A stretch of 40,231 bases of DNA from an uncultured Flammeovirgaceae bacterium (GCA_913052485.1 CAJXDN010000003.1:68602-108832); one strand, 5' to 3'; shown: positions 15,262 to 24,935, counted from the stretch's first letter. Notes: generated from the letters alone by a model not told the origin. Numbers and translations are program-made.

Positions 15262-16344
15262 ATGAATATTAAGGGTAACGCAATAGTATTAACAGATGGT
15301 AAATTCAATACTAAATCTGCTAAAACTGCCCACGGCCTAATCAGGGGTTCAAATAGGTTTAATGTAATCGGAGTTATCGATAATAAAATTTCAAAAAAAT
15401 ATATCCATTTATATAAAAATGGTAAAATTGATCTCTCTAATAAAAAATCAGACATAAAAGTTTATACTAATTTAAAATCTTTTATTAAACTAAATATTAA
15501 AGTTGATTATTGTATAATTGGTGTCGCCTCTGCTGGTGGTTTACTTCCAAAAAATATGAGAGGTGATATAATAGATGCCATGGATAATGGAATGTCTATT
15601 ATCAATGGTCTCCATTCAATGCTTAATGATGATAAACAATTAGTTAATGTATCCAAAAAAAATAATGTTGATATACATGATATTCGAATCTCAAAAAAAA
15701 GAGAGAAGTTAAGTTTCTGGAGTGGTAAAATATATAAAGTAGATGTACCTAAGATTGTTGTTTTAGGTACAGATTGCGGATTAGGCAAAAGAACAACTGC
15801 AAAACTTATTATAGAAGAACTAAAACGTAGCAATGTAAGTTCAGATATGATATATACTGGTCAGACTGGATGGATGCAGGGCTGGGATCATGGATTTATA
15901 TTTGATTCAACCCTAAATGATTTTGTTTCAGGTGAATTAGAAAGTGCTATCTATGAATGTTATAAATCTAAAAATCCAAAATATATATTAATTGAAGGAC
16001 AAGCTGCCCTAAGAAACCCATCAGGTCCTTGTGGGAGTGAATTTCTAATATCTGCAAATGTTGATGGAGTAATACTTCAGCATTCTCCAAAAAGAAAATT
16101 TTATGATGGTTGGGAACATGTCAATGCGGTTATGCCCTCCTTAGATTCTGAAATAAAATTAATTCACTCATATGGAAAAGAGGTAATTGCTATTACCCTA
16201 AATACTCAGGGAATGACTGACCAAGAAAAATTATATCATAAAGAGTTAATTTCAAAAGATTTAGATATACCTGTTTTTTTACCTATAGATGATGGTCTTG
16301 ATGGTATTGTAGAAATATTACAAAAAAAGTTCTATGAAAATTGA
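15262..16344 (+). CDS. DUF1611 P-loop protein (DgcN-like, candidate D-glutamate N-acetyltransferase)
   Basis: A 360-residue protein with the two-part DUF1611 layout. A Rossmann-like N-terminal domain (~5-150: IVLTDGKFNTKSAKTAHGL, IIGVASAGGLLP) is followed by a P-loop domain with GTDCGLGKRTT (169-179), GQTGWMQGWDHG and IEGQAALRNPSGP. DUF1611 members in marine bacteria include DgcN, which acetylates D-glutamate before DgcA racemises the product. The neighbour overlapping by 11 bases is a DgcA/Ala-Glu-epimerase-like enzyme, which supports that reading. The exact reaction is an inference; no cofactor-specific residue was checked. Confidence 0.75.
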   Translation: MNIKGNAIVLTDGKFNTKSAKTAHGLIRGSNRFNVIGVIDNKISKKYIHLYKNGKIDLSNKKSDIKVYTNLKSFIKLNIKVDYCIIGVASAGGLLPKNMRGDIIDAMDNGMSIINGLHSMLNDDKQLVNVSKKNNVDIHDIRISKKREKLSFWSGKIYKVDVPKIVVLGTDCGLGKRTTAKLIIEELKRSNVSSDMIYTGQTGWMQGWDHGFIFDSTLNDFVSGELESAIYECYKSKNPKYILIEGQAALRNPSGPCGSEFLISANVDGVILQHSPKRKFYDGWEHVNAVMPSLDSEIKLIHSYGKEVIAITLNTQGMTDQEKLYHKELISKDLDIPVFLPIDDGLDGIVEILQKKFYEN

Positions 16345-17389
16345 AAATATTGAGATTGATATAATTGATATCGACCTTACAAGACCTTACACTATAGCTT
16401 ATAAGACAACTTCCTCTATCAAGACTCTTGTTGTGAAAATCATTTTGTCTGATAGCACAGTTGGTGTAGGGGCATCAAATGTCTCAAGATATGTTGTTGG
16501 ATTAGATACTATGGATTCATACAATAACTCAAAAGAGTATATAGATTATTTAAGAGGAAAGGATATAAATTCTTTCTGGATGATTATTAATGATATAGAA
16601 AATGAATTTATTGGTGACCCAGGATCAAAGGCTGCTTTTAATTTAGCAGTTTATGATGCATACTGTAAGAGTCTTGATATTTCTATAGGCAAATTTTTAG
16701 GAAGAAAAATCAAATCTCTTCCAACGTCTATAACCGTAGGAATTAAGGATGCTGTAGAGACTATATCTGAAATTAATGAGTATTTAGGTATGGGGTTTAA
16801 CTACATAAAAATAAAATTAGGAAATGACGTCGATGAAGATATAAGGAGAATTAATATTATAAATGAAACGTTTAGTAATAAAATTAAGATAAGAATTGAC
16901 GCAAATCAAGGCTGGTCTCTAGATGATACAATTAAGTTTTATGGTGAGACTAAACAGATTGAGTTAATCGAACAGCCTCTATCCGTTGAAGATTTAGATA
17001 ATTATTTAAACTTCCCATCCAAAATTAAGGATATAATAGCATTGGATGAGAGCCTTGTTAATTTTGGAGATGCAATAAAATTATCAAGTGAAAATTATGG
17101 TAAAATTTTTAATATAAAATTAATGAAATGTGGTGGGATTACTACTGGTCAACAGATTGCAAATCAAGCATATCAAAATAACATAGATTTGATGTGGGGA
17201 TGTAATGATGAGAGTATAATAAGTATTTCTGCAGCATTAAATACTGCTCTCTCCTTTGAAAACACTAAATATCTTGACTTAGATGGTAGCTTTGATTTAG
17301 AGAGAGATATAGTTAGCGGAGGATTCAATTTGAAGGATGGAGTTCTTCAGCCATTAGATTCTCCAGGGTTAGGTATTAAATTACTGTAA
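16334..17389 (+). CDS. Enolase-superfamily epimerase (L-Ala-D/L-Glu epimerase or N-acetyl-D-glutamate racemase type)
   Basis: A 351-residue member of the muconate-lactonizing/mandelate-racemase branch of the enolase superfamily. The capping domain is at ~1-125. In the barrel, the KxK catalytic lysine motif is at 159-161, metal ligands are Asp189 (in RIDANQGW), Glu213 (IEQPL) and Asp238 (ALDES), and the second catalytic lysine region is NIKLMKCGG (~260-268). TSITVGI at 131-137 is typical of dipeptide epimerases. It would either epimerise L-Ala-D-Glu from murein or racemise N-acetyl-D-glutamate (DgcA). Overlaps the DUF1611 gene by 11 bases; its stop overlaps the hydrolase start (TAATG). Confidence 0.85.
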   Translation: MKIENIEIDIIDIDLTRPYTIAYKTTSSIKTLVVKIILSDSTVGVGASNVSRYVVGLDTMDSYNNSKEYIDYLRGKDINSFWMIINDIENEFIGDPGSKAAFNLAVYDAYCKSLDISIGKFLGRKIKSLPTSITVGIKDAVETISEINEYLGMGFNYIKIKLGNDVDEDIRRINIINETFSNKIKIRIDANQGWSLDDTIKFYGETKQIELIEQPLSVEDLDNYLNFPSKIKDIIALDESLVNFGDAIKLSSENYGKIFNIKLMKCGGITTGQQIANQAYQNNIDLMWGCNDESIISISAALNTALSFENTKYLDLDGSFDLERDIVSGGFNLKDGVLQPLDSPGLGIKLL

Positions 17390-18627
17390 TGAAAATTTTA
17401 ATTTTAATTTTACTACCCTTTCATTTTTCATTGTGTGCTCAGAAAGATATTTTAAAAAATAAAGTTGATTCAATAATTTCATCTGCAATAAAACTTAAAG
17501 CTTTCCCAGGAGCTCAGATTGTAGTACTAAAAGATGGTGAGCAGATTATAAATAAAAGTTACGGTTTCCATACATATGATAGTGTAAAGATGGTTACTAA
17601 TAACTCTATCTATGATTTAGCATCAATTACTAAACCAACTGCTGGTGCTTTTGCTCTAATGAATTTGTATCATGATGGCCTAATTGACATTAACTCACCT
17701 CTAAGCAATTATCTAAAATATTTTAAGAATACTAGAGTAGGAGACACTAAAGTTATAGATTACCTTCAACACATAACAGGTATAAGGCCCTGGATTCCAT
17801 TTCACGAAACAACTAAAAAAGATAATGGAGAGTTTAAAAAGAAAACTCTTTCATTTATATACAAGAAACGATATAGTATTAAGCTAACAGATAGTCTCTA
17901 TCTATATAACAATTACAAAAAAGATATTTTTAAACAAATTAAAAACACAAATTTTATTGAGGAAGATACTGTATTGTATTCCGGGCTTTTTTATTATCTA
18001 ATTCCAGATATAGTTAAAAATCTTTCAGGACAGACTTTTGACTCTTACCTTGAAAAAATTTACGATAGAGTAGATTTAAAGACTATGGTTTTTAACCCTT
18101 TAAAAAAGTTTGAACTTGAAATAATAGTTCCCACAGAGGATGATAATTTTTTTAGAAATTTTCAAATTCATGGGGTTGTTCATGATGAGGGGGCAGCTAT
18201 GATGAATGGGGTATCAGGTAATGCCGGATTATTTTCTACAGCCACTGACCTATCAAAGTTTTATCAAATATTTCTAGATGGGGGCAGCTATGATAAAAAC
18301 CTTTTTATCGATAAAGAAGTTATTAGTCTATTCACTGAATATGATAACAAAAATCAAAAGTTTTACCGAGGCCTTGGTTTTGATAAGCCAAAACCAGAAT
18401 ATGATATCGATAAATGTACCTACTCAAGATATGTATCAGATTCAAGCTATGGACATTCTGGTTACACTGGGACATTTTTTTGGGTTGATCCTACTCATAA
18501 CCTGATATATGTTTTCTTATCAAATAGGGTATATGACTCAAGAGAAAATAGACAGATATATGAATTGAATGTTAGAACAAATATTCATGATTTAATATAT
18601 GAAAATTTAGTTGAAATTGAATCGTGA
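17389..18627 (+). CDS. Exported serine hydrolase, class C beta-lactamase-like
   Basis: A 412-residue protein with a signal peptide (~2-17) and the beta-lactamase/D-Ala-D-Ala peptidase (Pfam Beta-lactamase) fold. The nucleophile motif SITK lies at 79-82, the Tyr motif at 197 reads YSG instead of the usual Y-x-N or YSD, and the third motif HSG is at 356-358 (YGHSGYTGTFF). Such proteins in the periplasm act as penicillin-binding-protein-like peptidases or esterases. Its place behind the epimerase, with overlapping start and stop, suggests work on D-amino-acid-containing cell-wall peptides. The YSG variation leaves the activity uncertain. The next gene's start lies 16 bases past its stop. Confidence 0.85.
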   Translation: MKILILILLPFHFSLCAQKDILKNKVDSIISSAIKLKAFPGAQIVVLKDGEQIINKSYGFHTYDSVKMVTNNSIYDLASITKPTAGAFALMNLYHDGLIDINSPLSNYLKYFKNTRVGDTKVIDYLQHITGIRPWIPFHETTKKDNGEFKKKTLSFIYKKRYSIKLTDSLYLYNNYKKDIFKQIKNTNFIEEDTVLYSGLFYYLIPDIVKNLSGQTFDSYLEKIYDRVDLKTMVFNPLKKFELEIIVPTEDDNFFRNFQIHGVVHDEGAAMMNGVSGNAGLFSTATDLSKFYQIFLDGGSYDKNLFIDKEVISLFTEYDNKNQKFYRGLGFDKPKPEYDIDKCTYSRYVSDSSYGHSGYTGTFFWVDPTHNLIYVFLSNRVYDSRENRQIYELNVRTNIHDLIYENLVEIES

Positions 18628-18643
18628 TATATCCAGTAAGAAT

Positions 18644-19501
18644 ATGAAAAATTTGATAATTATATTTATTATAATCATTAGTATATCATGTACTAATTTT
18701 AGTGTTATTCCTTATGATTGTAATAATTTAACAGTATATAAAGAATGTCAAACTGATCTTTGTAGCTTTTTTATTGACAATGGGTGTTATGTTCATCAAA
18801 TAAATGGTTTTTATATAGTTTCAAGTAATCAAGTTCCAACAACCGAATATGGATTTGACTCTTCTCCTCTCGAGTTATTTGATCATTCAATCAAATTGTT
18901 TAGTAGCTTTTTAGATCAAGATAAGGATGGGCAGATAGACGATGCATATTTAAATTTAAATTATGGTCTTTCTGATAACTTAGCTTTTGTAATTGGTCAT
19001 AGAGACTTTGTAGACGAAATAACTACAAAAACAGAAGAATATGGAGTGTATGGGATGGGAATGTTTTCTGATAAATGGCCATACATCCCTACGTATGATG
19101 GTAAAAGTTTTGAAATAAATGAACTTAAATCTTCTTTGTGGAGGCCTGAGAATCAGGATGCTACTTGGGAAGAAACTTTTCATACAATAACAGAGGCATT
19201 CAATAGAATAGATAAAGATTTCAAATTTACAAAAGGTGCTTACCTTAGAGAGTTAATGGATCAGGATATTTCTAATGGAACTTATGATATTTCTGAGCAG
19301 AATAATCTTGAAAATGGAGATTACGACTCAGAAACAGCAGTAAATGAATATATACATCAAATATGGCAGATAAATTTTTCTGGTCAGGCAGATAAATTAA
19401 ATGTTTATCAAAAAAAAGCACTTGAATTTATGATTATGAAAGGAGTTCCTATGTCAGTTGATTCAAATTATAAATTTATTATCGGAGATAGAATTAAATA
19501 A
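18644..19501 (+). CDS. Lipoprotein of unknown function with a degenerate zincin-like motif
   Basis: A 285-residue protein whose start is set at the ATG at 18644, because this places a lipoprotein signal directly at the N-terminus (hydrophobic run, then SISC with Cys16). A start 33 bases upstream would put charged residues ahead of the signal and overlap the hydrolase gene. An EF-hand-like loop DQDKDGQIDD (~86-95) may bind calcium. EETFH (176-180) in WEETFHTITEAF resembles HExxH with the first His replaced by Glu. I do not recognise the family. It is the last clear member of the DUF1611 cluster. Confidence 0.65.
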   Translation: MKNLIIIFIIIISISCTNFSVIPYDCNNLTVYKECQTDLCSFFIDNGCYVHQINGFYIVSSNQVPTTEYGFDSSPLELFDHSIKLFSSFLDQDKDGQIDDAYLNLNYGLSDNLAFVIGHRDFVDEITTKTEEYGVYGMGMFSDKWPYIPTYDGKSFEINELKSSLWRPENQDATWEETFHTITEAFNRIDKDFKFTKGAYLRELMDQDISNGTYDISEQNNLENGDYDSETAVNEYIHQIWQINFSGQADKLNVYQKKALEFMIMKGVPMSVDSNYKFIIGDRIK

Positions 19502-19546
19502 AATTTTATCAATTAATTTTAAGTATATATTCAATAAATAAAAAGT

Positions 19547-20305
19547 ATGAAAATTTTAATTTCACCTTCTAAAACTCTAAGCTTCGACAGTGAAGTAAAT
19601 TGTGAATTTAAATCAGAAAGTAGGTTAATAGATGAAACAAAGGTCTTACATAAAATATTGTTAGACTACACATCTGATGACTTAAAAAATCTGATGAGTG
19701 TTAGTGATAAGATTGCCGAGTTGAACTATGACAGATTTAAAAATTGGGATGACCCAAATACATCTGAAAGTTCAAGACAGGCAGTATATGCATTCAAGGG
19801 TGATGTCTACTCTGGACTTGATGCTGATACAATAGATGAGGATAAGTTTGATTATCTTCAAAATTCCTTAAGAATTCTATCCGGATACTATGGCTTACTT
19901 AGACCTTTTGATCAAATTTTACCTTACAGATTAGAGATGGGAACAAAGCTTGAAAATGAGAATGGAAATAACCTATATAAGTTTTGGGGGGATAAGATTA
20001 CAGATGTATTGAATGAGGATATATATGAAGGTGATATTGTTGTAAATCTAGCTTCAGATGAATATTTTAAGTCTATAAATAGGGATAAAATTAAATCTAA
20101 AATAATTACTCCTGTTTTTAAGGAATTTAAAAATGATACGTATAAAGTCATTGCAATTTATGCCAAAAAAGCTAGAGGTCTCATGTCAAGATTTCTAATC
20201 GAAAGAAAATCAAATAGTGTCGACGACATAAAATTATTTAATCTTGATGGCTACTCTTTTGATAGTAGTTTATCAAACGAGCATGAATTAGTATTTACAA
20301 GGTAG
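19547..20305 (+). CDS. yaaA: YaaA family peroxide-stress protein
   Basis: A 252-residue protein with the family start MKILISPSKTL and the conserved blocks YAFKGDVYSGLDA, LRILSGYYGLLRPFD, LPYRLEMGTKL, WGDKITD, VNLASDEYFKS and YAKKARGLMSRFLI. E. coli YaaA lowers free iron and protects DNA during peroxide stress; the fold has a DNA-binding helix-hairpin-helix-like feature. Length is normal. It is 45 bases after the lipoprotein gene. Its stop codon abuts a tRNA gene on the opposite strand with no spacing. Confidence 0.93.
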   Translation: MKILISPSKTLSFDSEVNCEFKSESRLIDETKVLHKILLDYTSDDLKNLMSVSDKIAELNYDRFKNWDDPNTSESSRQAVYAFKGDVYSGLDADTIDEDKFDYLQNSLRILSGYYGLLRPFDQILPYRLEMGTKLENENGNNLYKFWGDKITDVLNEDIYEGDIVVNLASDEYFKSINRDKIKSKIITPVFKEFKNDTYKVIAIYAKKARGLMSRFLIERKSNSVDDIKLFNLDGYSFDSSLSNEHELVFTR

Positions 20306-20379
20306 TAGCGAGAGGGGGAATTGAACCCCCGACCTCCGGGTTATGAATCCGACGCTCTAACCACCTGAGCTACCTCGCT
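20306..20379 (-). tRNA. tRNA-Met (anticodon CAT)
   Basis: A complete 74-nt cloverleaf on the minus strand. The acceptor arms AGCGAGG and TCTCGCT pair, the D arm is GCTC...GAGC, the anticodon loop TTCATAA has anticodon CAT (20343-20345), and the T arm is GGGGG TTCAATT CCCCC, with discriminator A. CCA is not encoded. A CAT anticodon could also be tRNA-Ile2 (lysidine-modified); the overall sequence looks like elongator Met, but this needs a scoring tool. It lacks the three G-C pairs of initiator tRNA. Confidence 0.93.
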
Positions 20380-20390
20380 AAAAAAGTAGG

Positions 20391-20398
20391 CAAATCTA
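20391..20398 (-). promoter_or_regulatory. -7 promoter element for tRNA-Met
   Basis: On the minus strand this reads TAGATTTG followed by CC, an exact TAnnTTTG match. The tRNA 5' end lies 11 bases downstream, leaving a leader of about 6 bases for RNase P to remove. Confidence 0.6.
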
Positions 20399-20479
20399 GA
20401 TATATTATTATAAATAAAGAAAATGTTTTGTGTTCTTAAAATATACTATTAAATTAAACGTCATATAAATTTTAGCTAG

Positions 20480-20875
20480 ATGGCCAAACAAAAATTTGTA
20501 GGTGAATATCCTATAAATGCATCAAGGAAGATGCTATTTCCCTACCTAAGTACAGCTACTGGTCTATGTCAGTGGTTTGCCGATGATGTTAACATTAATA
20601 ATATAGATAAAACATTAATTTTCATTGTTGATGGGGAGGAGAGAATAGCTGTTATCGACTCCATTAAAAATAATAGGTATGTCAGATTTAGATTTCTAAA
20701 TGAGGATGAGAAACCCAAAGAAAATGATACTCTCGAGTTCCGACTTGAAATTAACGAGTTGACTCAAGAAGTTTTTGTGAGAGTTGAAGAATTTACAGAA
20801 TCAGATGATTTAGATGAATCATATCAGATTTGGGATAATCTCTTGGCTCAACTTAAAGAAATAATTGGAGCATAA
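20480..20875 (+). CDS. START-like (SRPBCC/AHSA1-type) domain protein
   Basis: A 131-residue single-domain protein resembling the AHSA1/START-like family found in most Flavobacteriia. It has an N-terminal beta-strand and helix (PYLSTATGLCQWFADDV), a central beta sheet (IDSIKNNRYVRFRFL, LEFRLEINE) and a C-terminal helix (YQIWDNLLAQLKEIIGA). The fold forms a hydrophobic pocket for a lipid-like ligand; the ligand is unknown. It is followed after 12 bases by an LptF/LptG-type permease, with which it probably forms an operon. A weak TAAATTTT element lies just upstream. Confidence 0.75.
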   Translation: MAKQKFVGEYPINASRKMLFPYLSTATGLCQWFADDVNINNIDKTLIFIVDGEERIAVIDSIKNNRYVRFRFLNEDEKPKENDTLEFRLEINELTQEVFVRVEEFTESDDLDESYQIWDNLLAQLKEIIGA

Positions 20876-20887
20876 ACAATTTCTCTT

Positions 20888-22387
20888 GTGAGGAAATTAG
20901 ATTCATTAATACTTAGATCCTTTATTGGACCATTTATTGTTACCTTTTTCGTTGTTGTTTTTATTTTACTGCTACAATTTATGCTTAAATATTTTGATGA
21001 TATTTTAGGTAAAGATTTAAGTTTTGGTGTTCTTTTTGAGTTTTTATTTTATTTTTCAGTTAGAATAACTCCTGACGCACTACCTCTTGCTATCCTTCTA
21101 TCTTCAATTATGACATTTGGAAATTTAGGTGAAAATAATGAGTTAGTTGCTATTAAGAGTTCTGGAGTATCTCTAGTTAGGACATTACTTCCATTGTTTT
21201 TTATTTCATTATTAATATCTCTTTTTGCATTTTACTCAAATAATAATTTTGTCCCGAAAGCAAACCTTAAAGCTTTAAGTCTCCTATATGATATTAAGAA
21301 AAAGAAACCTTCAATGGATTTAAAGGAAGGTCAATTCTATAGTGGTATTCCTGGATATTCAATTAAGGCTAATAAAAAAATTACAGATAGGTTACTAAAA
21401 GATGTCATGATTTATGATCACATTACATACCAGGGAAATAATAGAGTGATCTTATCTGATTCAGCATATATGTACTCCATATTGGATAACAAATACTTAG
21501 TTTTTGAATTATTTGAGGGTAGCTCATACACTGAAATTCCTAACGATGGGACAAAGAGAAGGACTTTAGTTGAAATTAATCAATTCTATAGAAATAACTT
21601 CTCGTTCATGAAACTAGTTTTTGATATGTCATCATTCGATTTGAAGAGAACAAAGGAAGAGTTATTTGCTGATGATTACAGGATGAAGAATACAACTCAA
21701 TTATCTAATTCTATTGACTCCCTATCTTACAATCAGTTTAAGCAAAAATATATAATGCTAAAAAATTCAAATGCTTTCTACGATTTCCATATGAAAGATA
21801 ATTTTATTTTTCCTGAGGGTGTTAAAAAGATAAGATCTGAACTTAATGAAGATAATTTAATTAGAGATTTCTACTCTAAAAATGAAAATCTTATAGATTT
21901 AGATAAGTCATTTTATTCAGAAAACGTTAACCTAAATTTCACTAGAAATACATACTCAAGAGCACTTAATTCTGCAAGAAATATTAAAACCAATTTGAGT
22001 ATAAATTCTGCAAGAATAAAATCTCAAAATTTTGAAATTAACAAAAATGAAATTGAGCTTCTCAAGAAATATGCTCAGGCATTTGCCTGTTTATCTATGT
22101 TTATAATTGGAGCTCCGCTTGGTTCTCTAATCAAAAGGGGGGGTGTAGGGTTTCCAGTGATCATATCTATAGGTTTTTACATAGTATACTATGTCCTTAA
22201 TATTTTAGGTATAAAGTGGGCTAGGGAGGATATAATATCTCCAGCCTTAGCAGCTTGGTTATCAAATTTAGTCTTACTACCAATTGGGTTATTTTTCCTA
22301 TACCATTCTAGAAAAGATTCTAGAGTTTTTGATACTAATTTAATTGAGTTAATTAAATCAAAGATTCATCAAATTAAAAAAACTTGA
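20888..22387 (+). CDS. LptF/LptG family lipopolysaccharide-export permease
   Basis: A 499-residue inner-membrane protein of the YjgP/YjgQ family. N-terminal transmembrane helices lie at ~12-35, ~52-75 and ~98-118. A periplasmic beta-jellyroll-like domain follows, and C-terminal helices lie at ~395-415, ~420-445 and ~455-480 (GAPLGSLIKRGGVGFP and ISPALAAWLSNLVLLPIG are family signatures). With LptB it extracts lipopolysaccharide from the inner membrane. It is longer than E. coli LptF/LptG (~360) through an expanded central region (~210-390), common in Bacteroidota. Start is a GTG at 20888; no ATG fits. F or G subtype cannot be assigned. Confidence 0.88.
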   Translation: MRKLDSLILRSFIGPFIVTFFVVVFILLLQFMLKYFDDILGKDLSFGVLFEFLFYFSVRITPDALPLAILLSSIMTFGNLGENNELVAIKSSGVSLVRTLLPLFFISLLISLFAFYSNNNFVPKANLKALSLLYDIKKKKPSMDLKEGQFYSGIPGYSIKANKKITDRLLKDVMIYDHITYQGNNRVILSDSAYMYSILDNKYLVFELFEGSSYTEIPNDGTKRRTLVEINQFYRNNFSFMKLVFDMSSFDLKRTKEELFADDYRMKNTTQLSNSIDSLSYNQFKQKYIMLKNSNAFYDFHMKDNFIFPEGVKKIRSELNEDNLIRDFYSKNENLIDLDKSFYSENVNLNFTRNTYSRALNSARNIKTNLSINSARIKSQNFEINKNEIELLKKYAQAFACLSMFIIGAPLGSLIKRGGVGFPVIISIGFYIVYYVLNILGIKWAREDIISPALAAWLSNLVLLPIGLFFLYHSRKDSRVFDTNLIELIKSKIHQIKKT

Positions 22388-22415
22388 TAGAATTTTATAT
22401 CAATTAATATTTACC

Positions 22416-22423
22416 TATTTTTG
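22416..22423 (+). promoter_or_regulatory. -7 promoter element for rpsO(-pnp)
   Basis: TATTTTTG followed by CAACG, an exact TAnnTTTG match. The rpsO ATG is 42 bases downstream, giving a predicted leader of about 38 bases, the longest seen for the clear promoters here. In other bacteria S15 represses its own translation through the leader. Confidence 0.6.
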
Positions 22424-22465
22424 CAACGAATTTTAAAGATTAAATAATTTAAACTTTGGCTAAGC

Positions 22466-22741
22466 ATGTATTTAAGTAAAAAAGAAAAAGAAGATATTTT
22501 CAAAAATCATGGTCGGTTAAAGAAAAACAATGATACTGGTTCTGCTGAATCACAAATAGCTTTGTTTACTTATCGAATTAAACACTTAACTGATCATTTA
22601 AAAGTAAATAAGAATGATCACTCATCAAGGATGGGGTTATTAAGACTTGTTGGTAAAAGAAGGAAATTATTAAATTACCTTTCTTCTAAACATATTGATA
22701 GGTATAGAGATATCATAGCAAAGCTTAATATCAGAAAATAA
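22466..22741 (+). CDS. rpsO: 30S ribosomal protein S15
   Basis: A 91-residue protein matching S15 throughout. It includes [21 protein letters not shown], the 16S-binding helix-turn [18 protein letters not shown], and the C-terminal [13 protein letters not shown]. The usual length is 89. S15 is a primary 16S rRNA-binding protein that organises the platform of the small subunit. It is followed by pnp after 55 bases, the same rpsO-pnp order as in many bacteria, where the mRNA is processed and PNPase is autoregulated. No hairpin of note is visible in the gap. Confidence 0.97.
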   Translation: MYLSKKEKEDIFKNHGRLKKNNDTGSAESQIALFTYRIKHLTDHLKVNKNDHSSRMGLLRLVGKRRKLLNYLSSKHIDRYRDIIAKLNIRK

Positions 22742-22796
22742 ATATTCTTATTTTCATATCGTTTTTCGCGACTTTTATCAATAAACTATATATATA

Positions 22797-24935
22797 ATGA
22801 TTAAACCTATAAACGTAAGTAAAAAACTTTCAGATGGAAGAGAAGTATCCATTGAAACAGGAAAATTAGCTAAACAAGCTGATGGCTCAGTAGTGTTAAC
22901 TATGGGCAAGACAATGATTTTAGCATCAGTTGTATCTAAGAAAGAAGCTATGGATAATGTAGATTTTCTTCCATTATCTGTCGACTATCAAGAAAAATTT
23001 GCATCCGCAGGAAAAATACCTGGTGGATTTTTAAAGAGAGAGGGAAGACTTTCCGATCATGAAGTTCTTATTTGTAGATTGGTTGATAGGGTTTTAAGAC
23101 CTCTATTCCCATCAGATTATCATGCAGACACTCAAGTATTATTATACTTAATTAGTGCTGATAAGGATGTTTTACCTGATGCTCTTGCTGCTCTTGCTGC
23201 ATCAGCTGCATTAACTGTTTCAGACATACCTTTTAATGGTCCAATTGCTGAAGTTAGAGTTGTCAAGTCTGATGGAAAATATATTGTTAACCCAACACCT
23301 GAGCAAATTGAAAATGCTACACTTAACCTAATGGTTGGAGCATCATATGATAATATTTCCATGGTTGAAGGTGAATCTAAAGAAGTATCTGAGGATGAGA
23401 TTGTTGAGGCACTTAAAGTTGCTCATGAGGCTATTAAAACTTTATGTGAACTTCAGAATGAACTACTTAAAAATGTTGGGAATCAAGATAATAGAGAATA
23501 TTCTCACGAAAAATCTGACGATGATCTCAAAAATGATATTGTCAAGAAAACTTATGATGACCTATACAAGATAGCTGCAAAGGGTATTGCTAATAAGAAG
23601 AAGAGAGGTGAATCTTTTAAAGAGGTAAGAGAAAAGTATTTAGAATCTATTGGAGCTGCTGATAATGAAGATTTTGATCATTTTCTATTTAAGAAATATT
23701 TTCATGATGTAGAGAAAGATGCCATCAGGAATTCTGTATTAGACTCTAAGGTTAGGTTGGATGGAAGGAAATTAGATGAGATTAGACCTATCTGGTCTGA
23801 AATTGATTATTTACCTAACGCTCATGGTTCAGCAATCTTTACTAGGGGTGAGACTCAGTCTCTTACAACTGTTACTTTAGGTACAAAACTTGATGAGCAG
23901 ATGATCGATGGTGCTATGCATAATGGATACAATAAATTTATCCTTCACTATAATTTCCCTGGTTTTTCTACTGGTGAGGTTAGACCTAATAGAGGTGCTG
24001 GGAGAAGAGAAATTGGCCATGGTAATTTAGCGTTGAGAGCTCTTAAAAATACTATACCTGCGGACGAAGATAATCCTTACACAATCAGAATTGTATCTGA
24101 TATCTTGGAATCAAATGGTTCATCTTCTATGGCAACTGTTTGTGCAGGAAGTTTGGCATTAATGGATGCAGGTATTAAGGTTAAAAAGCCTGTCTCAGGT
24201 ATTGCAATGGGTATGATTTCAGATGCTAAGTCTGGAAAATATGCGATTTTGTCTGATATTTTAGGAGATGAAGATCACCTCGGTGACATGGATTTTAAAG
24301 TTACTGGTACAGAGGATGGCATAACAGCTTGTCAGATGGATATTAAAATTGATGGATTATCTTTTGATGTGCTAACTGAAGCTTTAAATCAAGCTAAAGA
24401 AGGTAGACTTCATATTTTAAAAGAAATGTCTAACACAATAAAGGATTCTAGATCTGATCTTAAGGCCCATACGCCTAGATCTTTCCAGATGTCTATTCCT
24501 AAAGATATGATTGGTGCTGTGATTGGTCCTGGTGGTAAGATTATCCAAGAGATTCAGAAAGAATCTGGTGCAACAGTTCTTGTCGAAGAAGTTGATGAGA
24601 ATGGTATTGTAAATATATTCTCTTCAAACCAGGAGGATATGGATAATGCAGTCGAAAGAGTTAAGGCTATAATTGCTGTCCCTGAAGTAGGTGAAACTTA
24701 CGTTGGCAAGGTTAAGTCAATTAAAGACTTTGGTGCATTCATTGAGTTTATGCCTGGTAAGGATGGTTTACTTCATATCTCTGAAATCAAGTGGGAGAGA
24801 GTTGAGACTATGGAAGGTGTTTTAGAAGAGGGTGAAGAAGTAAAAGTTAAACTTATTGAAGTCGATAGGAGAACTGGTAAATTTAGACTTTCTAGAAAAG
24901 CTTTATTACCAAAGCCTGAGAAAAAAGATAAGTAA
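22797..24935 (+). CDS. pnp: Polyribonucleotide nucleotidyltransferase (PNPase)
   Basis: A 712-residue phosphorolytic 3'-5' exoribonuclease, core of the RNA degradosome. Two RNase PH-like domains lie at ~1-230 and ~310-550 ([12 protein letters not shown] and [11 protein letters not shown] in the first; [13 protein letters not shown], the [20 protein letters not shown] block and [13 protein letters not shown] in the second). A KH domain follows at ~555-620 ([16 protein letters not shown]), then an S1 domain at ~625-700 ([20 protein letters not shown]). Full length for the family. Its TAA overlaps the trxB start (TAATG). Confidence 0.97.
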   Translation: MIKPINVSKKLSDGREVSIETGKLAKQADGSVVLTMGKTMILASVVSKKEAMDNVDFLPLSVDYQEKFASAGKIPGGFLKREGRLSDHEVLICRLVDRVLRPLFPSDYHADTQVLLYLISADKDVLPDALAALAASAALTVSDIPFNGPIAEVRVVKSDGKYIVNPTPEQIENATLNLMVGASYDNISMVEGESKEVSEDEIVEALKVAHEAIKTLCELQNELLKNVGNQDNREYSHEKSDDDLKNDIVKKTYDDLYKIAAKGIANKKKRGESFKEVREKYLESIGAADNEDFDHFLFKKYFHDVEKDAIRNSVLDSKVRLDGRKLDEIRPIWSEIDYLPNAHGSAIFTRGETQSLTTVTLGTKLDEQMIDGAMHNGYNKFILHYNFPGFSTGEVRPNRGAGRREIGHGNLALRALKNTIPADEDNPYTIRIVSDILESNGSSSMATVCAGSLALMDAGIKVKKPVSGIAMGMISDAKSGKYAILSDILGDEDHLGDMDFKVTGTEDGITACQMDIKIDGLSFDVLTEALNQAKEGRLHILKEMSNTIKDSRSDLKAHTPRSFQMSIPKDMIGAVIGPGGKIIQEIQKESGATVLVEEVDENGIVNIFSSNQEDMDNAVERVKAIIAVPEVGETYVGKVKSIKDFGAFIEFMPGKDGLLHISEIKWERVETMEGVLEEGEEVKVKLIEVDRRTGKFRLSRKALLPKPEKKDK

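Noticed and set aside
18611-18643. Upstream ATG for the lipoprotein gene
   Set aside because: It would overlap the hydrolase gene and bury the lipoprotein signal behind charged residues.
20021-20305. tRNA-Met as an integration site for a mobile element
   Set aside because: No integrase, no repeat of the tRNA 3' end and ordinary housekeeping genes on both sides.
23132-23574. Antisense and shifted frames inside pnp, and similar ones in the trp genes, threonine dehydratase and CotH genes
   Set aside because: They overlap well-supported genes on the real strand, show no motif and have composition expected of shadow frames.
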